The translations under genes and the position numbers were made by a program. DNA of 64,000 bases from Echinometra lucunter (lineage: Eukaryota; Echinodermata; Echinoidea; Camarodonta; Echinometridae). Each line of letters begins with the position of its first letter. Position 1 is the stretch's first letter. The stretch is from contig CM057153.1 of assembly GCA_029962745.1 (NCBI GenBank), positions 38,841,667 through 38,905,666 on the forward strand, written 5' to 3'. A model generated the notes under the pieces. The model was not told where the DNA came from. It made no database searches and was given only the letters and a program-made list of their open reading frames with translations. Below, piece by piece: positions 58,670 through 64,000 of the stretch.

Positions 58670-58919
58670 TCCAGTAATTATGTTCTATATTACATTGTCC
58701 TCTCGGCTTTCAAACGTGTGATTATGTGGTGAAATTCATTTTGATTTTTGCCAGAAATGTTCTCAAACTCACAAACATATGACAAATGCTTCATCCATCA
58801 GTGCATGAATCTTGTGCAGATCGTCCCCCTCGCCGCCAACTCTGCCGCTGCCACCTGCTGCATTTGTTTGCACACAAATGAATGTGTGTGTGCGTTCCAG
58901 TCCCCTATTCTCCGGGTTT
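58518..58919. repeat. Inverted repeat pair
   Basis: CAACCCGGAGAATAGGGGAC (58518-58537) is inverted as GTCCCCTATTCTCCGGGTTT (58900-58919), and 'ttgggccaac' / 'gcccaacaaa' extend the match. It may mark the ends of a ~430-bp element. Confidence 0.6.
58670..58890 (+). repeat. Segment duplicated at 62150-62345
   Basis: Shared words in the same order: taattatgttct, attacattgtcctctc, gctttca, ccagaaatg, caaactcacaaa, tgaatcttgtgcagat and gcacacaaatgaat. The two copies are about 3.5 kb apart, both upstream of gclc exon 1. Confidence 0.8.
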
Positions 58920-58957
58920 GCCCAACAAAATGTCTCTTTCAGACATTGGCGTAAATC

Positions 58958-59014
58958 CGGGGGGGGGGGGGGGGGGGGGTGGGATGGCGTGTACAATTTA
59001 TCCCCCCCCCCCCC
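58958..59014. repeat. Poly-G then poly-C tracts
   Basis: About 19 G residues at 58960-58979 and about 14 C at 59002-59015 are separated by 22 bp and can pair with each other or form quadruplex/i-motif structures. Confidence 0.9.
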
Positions 59015-60223
59015 CACTTTTTAAGGACAAAATGATATTTTGATTAAATTAATCAGTAAAATTTTTGATAATATGTCATAAACGACCATCATATTTTTAG
59101 AATTTCTATTTGAAAATGCGATTAAAAACCAGGGGTGGTATTCTGAGCGTCATTTTATCTCTAAAATTTTTTATTTTATCTTTACAGTGAAATCGGTATT
59201 CTGAGACCACTTAAAATCTCAGATTTTATCTTCATTTTATCTTGGTTCCTCATCTCCAGAGCATGTATTAAATGCGCAGCTTTTGCGCTTGTGCCCATCT
59301 TACCTTGAAGGAAAAGATAAAATGAAACTTAAATAGGGTAGGGGCTATTTTATCTCTTGGACTTGGTATGTACACTATTTCTGGATAAATTCGCTATTAG
59401 TCTTCAGATAAAGATAAAGAAAAATGTAATAATCATCAACTGCATTACTCAAGCAACATTTCCATATGATGATTAAATTGAATTTAAAGGTTTTTATTGA
59501 CTAATATCAGCCTTGAAATGATCCTTGAAAAGGCATACTGATACCTCAGAAAATACTGAAGTTATTTCTGACCAAAATACCAGTCAAAACGCGTGAACTC
59601 GCGTTTAAATGCAAGCGCAAGCTTCGTATTAAAATTTGTACAAATAACGCATTTGCGCTCTTTTGCCCCACCTACTGGTGGAAAGCAGTTTCATTGGCTG
59701 AGCAGGATAAGAATGTGATTTAACAATATTTCTTATTGGTTGCTGCATCATAAATGGGCATGTCTCAGGTGAGATAAAATCAAGATAAAATGGTTCTAAG
59801 AATACTGATTTAGAAAGATTTTAAGGGTATTTTCACTGGCGTACTGGAGGGGGGGCTTGGGGGGGCGCCAGCCCCCCCAAATAAATTTCAACCATGGTTT
59901 ATTTTCAATTTTATATAAGTGTTATCACACGAATGTCATTACTTCTCCCTAGACTTCCTTTCTACTGTTAAGTAACGCATTCACAATTTCCCAAATAGCA
60001 TGCATAGCAAGGCAGAAAACACGCATAATATCACTACTAATGTGTTTTATGATATAACACTTGGTTTTATCTGTTTATCTGACAATGGATTCAAACTTTG
60101 ATAATGAACATTCTTAGATTTACCAAAACTAGACACGGGCTTTAAGTTTGCAGTCCCAAATAGTGTTCTTTTACAGAGTTGCAAACCATCAATACTGCAA
60201 AAAACTCCTTTACCATGGGAGTG

Positions 60224-60517
60224 CACTTGCATAGCCAGGGTGGGGGGGGGGGGCCGATGGGGGCGGACACCCCTCCAAAACACCAACAAAAAAGAAAGAA
60301 AAAGTAGAAGGAAAAAAAGCAGAAGCGAGAAAAGAAAAAAGGTAAGAGAACGTACGAAGAGCGGGAGCAGACAAAGAACAATGCAAAGAAACGTCGGAGC
60401 TTCCGCGCTTCGCGCGGGAGGGGGAAAACTCCCCCCTCCCTGCACCCTCCCCCCTAGGGAGCGCGCTTCGCGCGCTCACAACCGCCCCACTAAAATGAAA
60501 TCCTAGCTATGCCACTG
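60224..60517. mobile_element. hAT-like MITE, third nesting level
   Basis: Perfect 8-bp repeats TGGGAGTG (60216-60223 and 60518-60525) flank ends CACTTGCATAGCCAGGGT and CTAGCTATGCCACTG. It contains CTTCGCGCG palindromes and G/C-rich tracts. A related block lacking the left end recurs at 60765-60905. Confidence 0.92.
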
Positions 60518-60764
60518 TGGGAGTGAAACCCTGGTACCCCATCGCATCACACCTTCTCCATGCTCGTCCTTTTTATTTCATAGTGTCTTTGTCTGTATTA
60601 TCATCATAGGTAATAAAGTATTTTGTGTAACGCTGGCATTTGTTTGAAACTTAAGATTATTTGGGCTGCATGTTTTCATAATCATGTTTCCAAGTTCATG
60701 AAAAAATATCCTTTTCCGGTCGGTAAATTCATGACACGTTTATCCATAACAGTACATGTCATCA

Positions 60765-60905
60765 AACGTCGGAGCTTCCGCGCTTCGCGCGGGAGGGGGG
60801 AAACTCCCCCCTCCCTGCACCCTCCCCCCCTAGGGAGGGCGCTTCGCGCGCTCATTAAGTGATTCACACATGCGCGCGTGCTCACTACCGCCCCACTAAA
60901 ATGAA
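60765..60905. repeat. Partial copy of the 60224-60517 MITE right half
   Basis: From aaacgtcggagcttccgcgc to ccactaaaatgaaatcct it repeats the sequence of 60389-60505 with small differences and a ~25-bp extra piece (attaagtgattcacacatgc). It lies inside the same hAT-like host. Confidence 0.88.
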
Positions 60906-61482
60906 ATCCTTTTGTTGGAAATGAGAGAAAATAAAAGCTGAACTGAACTGAAGTTGGAATTTAAGTAAAAAAAAATGAAAAAGCTCTGTATCGTGAAGGG
61001 GGGGGGGTACCCCGGCTCGGTCGCTACACTCCCTCAGGGTTGGTCGCTTCGCTCCTCGCAAAGATTGAGCCCCCCCAAATATTTTGGCTCATTACGCCAC
61101 TGGGTATTTTATCTCACTGATTTTAACTGAGATAAAAAATTTTATTTTATCTGAGATAAAATGGATCTCAGAATACCACTCCAGAAAAGTGGTTATTTTT
61201 TGTTCGCTCACAAAATAAAACTGTCAAAATGTGTGTAGACCTACGCCTGTAAGGGGGTCTTTGCAGGTGGGGTCATTTTAGAGACAGAAGCACCCTGAAG
61301 CCTTGTGTAAGCAATTCCAGTGACGGCGGCTTGTCAGCGAGAAGCCGCTGGAAACGACATAAATTCATTGTTTTCCATTACAGTGTAAGATTTTTTTTTT
61401 TTTTTTTTAAACAGATCAGTCTAGAGATCTGAGTTTTAAAATTATCTTTAGCTTACCAGTTTCATGATTTTCCTTTTAACTC

Positions 61483-61920
61483 TACATTTTCAGGTAAATC
61501 CAGGGTCCTAGGTCCTCTCGGTTGAAAATCTGGCAGCTAACCCCTCTCTAGAGCTCTGTTCGCCTCCGCTTTTCAGAGGGAGATCAGCGAATTCCCGACT
61601 CTTCGCATTTCAATTAACCGTATTCAAACGATCGACCAATTCAAAACAACAACATCATCGTTCGTACATACCGTCATGTGCCCAGACGTATGTACATGTA
61701 CGTGCAAACCATAACCATAGGCATACATGTACATGTACATGTATATTACATGTATTGGTGGTCGATCGTTTGAATACGGTTGAAATGCGAGGAGTCGCGA
61801 ATTCGCTTATCTCCCTCCGAAAAGCGGAGGCGAACAGAGAGAGAGAGGGGTTGGCTGCAAGATTTTCAACCGAGAGGACCTACATGTAGGACCCTGGATT
61901 TACATGAACCTGAAAATGTA
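61483..61920. mobile_element. Long hairpin element upstream of gclc
   Basis: The left arm (tacattttcaggtaaatcca, cctctcggttgaaaatct, cgcctccgcttttcagaggg, ccgtattcaaacgatcgacc) is mirrored on the right (ggtcgatcgtttgaatacgg, ccctccgaaaagcggaggcg, agattttcaaccgagagg, tggatttacatgaacctgaa). Arms of about 155 bp surround a TACATG-rich loop. There is no ORF. Confidence 0.9.
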
Positions 61921-62149
61921 TAGATTAAAGGAATAAATCATAGGCTTCAATAGCTTTCATGCGTATCAGCGGGCCTTTTTGCTTGCTAGATCATGCATAC
62001 ATCAGAGGAAAATAATTAGCCTTTTTAAAATTTCACTTTCAACTCTGAATCCCAAAATTAAATTGTGGCACAGTAACTACATGTTGTAGACTAAAGACTA
62101 AAAAGTCTGAAAGTTGAAGAGTTCCTGAATCAGATACATGGTGTTTTGT

Positions 62150-62345
62150 AATTATGTTCTGATATATTACATTGTCCTCTCAGCTTTCAGATTTTCAGTT
62201 ACATGTATGTGATGAGAATCATTTTGCTTTTCACCAGAAATGTCAAACTCACAAATGTTTCACCACTGAATCTTGTGCAGATGGTCCCAGCCACCTCAGC
62301 CGCTGGGCTATATTTTCTTGCACACAAATGAATATGTAGCGCAAG
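62150..62345 (+). repeat. Second copy of the 58670-58890 segment
   Basis: See the entry at 58670; this copy is shorter, with deletions inside the ccgccgccaactctgccgct-type stretch. Confidence 0.8.
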
Positions 62346-63001
62346 TGCATGTAGTAACTAATTTGGGGTGACATGAGGATATAAAAATCACATTGTCATT
62401 GTCATGGCCTGGTCATTACTGCCCCCCCCCCCCCGCAAGGAAATCTTGGTTAAACTTATGGATGGTTTATGTACATGTACTGTGAACCAAGCCTCGTTCA
62501 TGTACCTGTAGTACACACTCATATTCTTATTTACACAATTTCATACAACTCTACACAACTAATTTACAGTGTAGAAATCTGCATTTGCTATCTACATGTT
62601 CTTATCCGTGTTTCCCGCTTTCATGACGTTTGATCTAGGCTTTAAGCATGTGACTTAATCACAAATATTTAACGAGCTCTTACATGTAGAATAATGTTAT
62701 GGTAGAAAAATGAATCACATTCTGTTATACATCCTATTATAGATGTAGTTATCAGTGGTCATGGACAGTAGGGTTGATGACAAATTCTTTCAATATACAC
62801 ATGTGTAATTTTTTTTCAGGAAATTTGGGTTTGCCTGATATTTATTAGAAACAAGAATGTTTGAATCAATACCAACCAGTGGGAATGGGGGGGGGGGGGG
62901 CAACATGATTGTACATTGTGCTTGTACATGTAGGAGAAGTGTACAGAAATGTGAATTTTGTTTTGTTTTGTTTTGTGGTAGGATTTAACCAAGACTGAAG
63001 A

Positions 63002-63151
63002 ATGGGTCTACTCTCGCAAGGTACGCCCCTTTCTTGGGAGGAGACCAAGAAGTATACTGACCATGTGCGCAAACATGGCATCCAACAATTCATCAACCTC
63101 TACCACAAGCTGAAGGATCGCCCTTGTGATACACTCAAATGGGGAGATGAG
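63002..63151 (+). CDS. gclc: Glutamate-cysteine ligase catalytic subunit, first coding exon
   Basis: Fifty codons from ATG to a GTAAGT donor, phase 0. The N-terminus [18 protein letters not shown] is nearly the invariant animal GCLC start, and the exon ends DTLKWGDE, the point where vertebrate GCLC exon 1 also ends as I recall it. The enzyme joins glutamate and cysteine in the cytosol, the rate-limiting step of glutathione synthesis. An acceptor (TGGTAG, ending 62981) 20 bp before the ATG shows that a non-coding 5' exon lies upstream. All catalytic residues are in later exons beyond the right edge. The exon is intact with no frameshift. Confidence 0.96.
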
Positions 63152-64000
63152 GTAAGTTAATATACATAATGTATAATAGTATTAATGATAATAATAGGGG
63201 TGCTTATATAGGGCCGGTATCCGCCAGGTCTTGACGCTCATGGCGCTCAAAAATAACACATCATTAACATCATAGAGAAAATACATACATGTATTGGAAA
63301 CATTAATTCTTAAAATAAGTACAAATATAAGTAAGGAAGAATAATCTTGAACTGAGGTACATGTACCTTATGCAAATCATAATTCAAGGAAATGCTAACA
63401 GTTACGATTTAAGGGGATCCATTTACAGAGAGATGAAATTTGTCAGTTCTATTACATCTTGACTAAATGCGTCGGGTTTGACATATGTGCAGGGCATGTT
63501 GAAGTCATTGAAACTGAATGTATGCCAGGTCGGGCATGTAAATTGAGAGGGACAGGGGATTTAGTTAACTAGTTCTTTAATCCAGTGGAAAGTGAGGAGT
63601 TTGAGGGGGCTTTCAATAACTATACATTGGGCTGACCCCATTATACTAGTCATATCAATAAATTGTTTCCCTGTTTCCATAGCACTCTTTTGAAGTTCTT
63701 TTCAAGTATTTGGTGATGTTTCATTGGCACAGATGTGGAAAAAAAAAAGGTGTTGAAGATGATCGATGTTCAGATGTGACCTACAATACAAACGTAACTT
63801 TTTTCACTACCTTTTCCAAATAAATGAAATTGATTTAGGAATAACTGATTGGTTCTGATGTAAGTTCTATTTGTAGTGTTTCAAGTAAAATGAGACTTCT
63901 AAGCTAGACCATAATGGTACAAGAAAGTTATTTACAGCCCAATGCTTTGAATTTTAGGCCTAGTATGATGGTATCAATATTCTACTTAGGCAAAATAAGC
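63152..64000 (+). other. Start of gclc intron 1; includes a SINE-like fragment
   Basis: At 63185-63255 a GATAATAATAGGGGTGCTTA run leads into tagggccggtatccgcc and cgctcatggcgctc, the third copy of the family at 8083 and 37485. The rest up to the window end shows no exon. Confidence 0.6.

Larger units (their letters stand above)
59834..61102. mobile_element. hAT-like non-autonomous element, second nesting level
   Basis: Perfect 8-bp direct repeats GGTATTTT (59826-59833 and 61103-61110) flank ends CACTGGCGTA and TACGCCACTG. CAGTGGCGTA-type tips with 8-bp duplications are typical of hAT transposons. Near each end a run GGGGGGGC...GCCCCCCC / gagcccccccaaat follows the tip. No transposase ORF; 1269 bp including a further insertion. 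Confidence 0.93.
59133..61182. mobile_element. Outer TIR element (interrupted), GGTGGTATTCTGAG ends
   Basis: The left end GGGTGGTATTCTGAG..CATTTTATCTC is mirrored by GAGATAAAATGGATCTCAGAATACCACTCC at the right (30-bp imperfect TIR). Internal gataaaat words recur near both ends. After removing the inserted hAT element (59834-61102) the original is about 770 bp, non-coding. Confidence 0.88.

Overview
The window is animal nuclear DNA: AT-rich, intron-rich and packed with microsatellites and transposon debris, with no bacterial-style gene packing. A sea-urchin-like marine deuterostome is the best fit. The reasons are the discoidin, CAP, MS4A-like and SLC16 gene mix, the hairpin transposons, many poly-C/poly-G tracts and a foldback element built like sea urchin TU elements. 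The species cannot be fixed from the sequence alone.

Six protein-coding loci can be supported, most of them by exons whose splice phases chain correctly. (1) 2602-5093, minus: a secreted single discoidin (F5/8 type C) domain protein. (2) 11368-13848, minus: a monocarboxylate-transporter-like (SLC16) gene with TM1-6 plus one C-terminal exon but no room for TM7-11; a diverged copy of that last exon lies inverted at 16374-16508. (3) 18037-20128, minus: a complete four-exon secreted CAP/CRISP-family protein. (4) 31542-43058, plus: an eight-exon tetraspan protein resembling MS4A/CD20. (5) 45863-48061, minus: a single-exon 732-residue multi-pass membrane protein of unrecognised family. (6) 63002-63151, plus: the first coding exon of glutamate-cysteine ligase catalytic subunit (gclc), the gene continuing past the right edge. 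The genes are functionally unrelated and do not form a cluster or pathway.

Most of the rest is mobile-element sequence. It includes five hairpin elements ending in CGTTTCAT/CGTTTCAC, two copies of a TIR element filled with a ~21-bp array, a 3.2-kb foldback element with an 8-bp target duplication (51051-54217), an L1-like LINE broken by a 924-bp TIR element with a 9-bp duplication (54945-57121), and a three-level nest of DNA transposons with two perfect 8-bp duplications (59133-61182). A (CTT)n-bearing dispersed repeat occurs three times. There is one 500-N assembly gap (43238-43737). Long stretches at 5.6-9.7, 20.2-22.7, 23.4-27.6, 28.6-31.5, 44.2-45.4 and 57.3-62.9 kb show no convincing gene.
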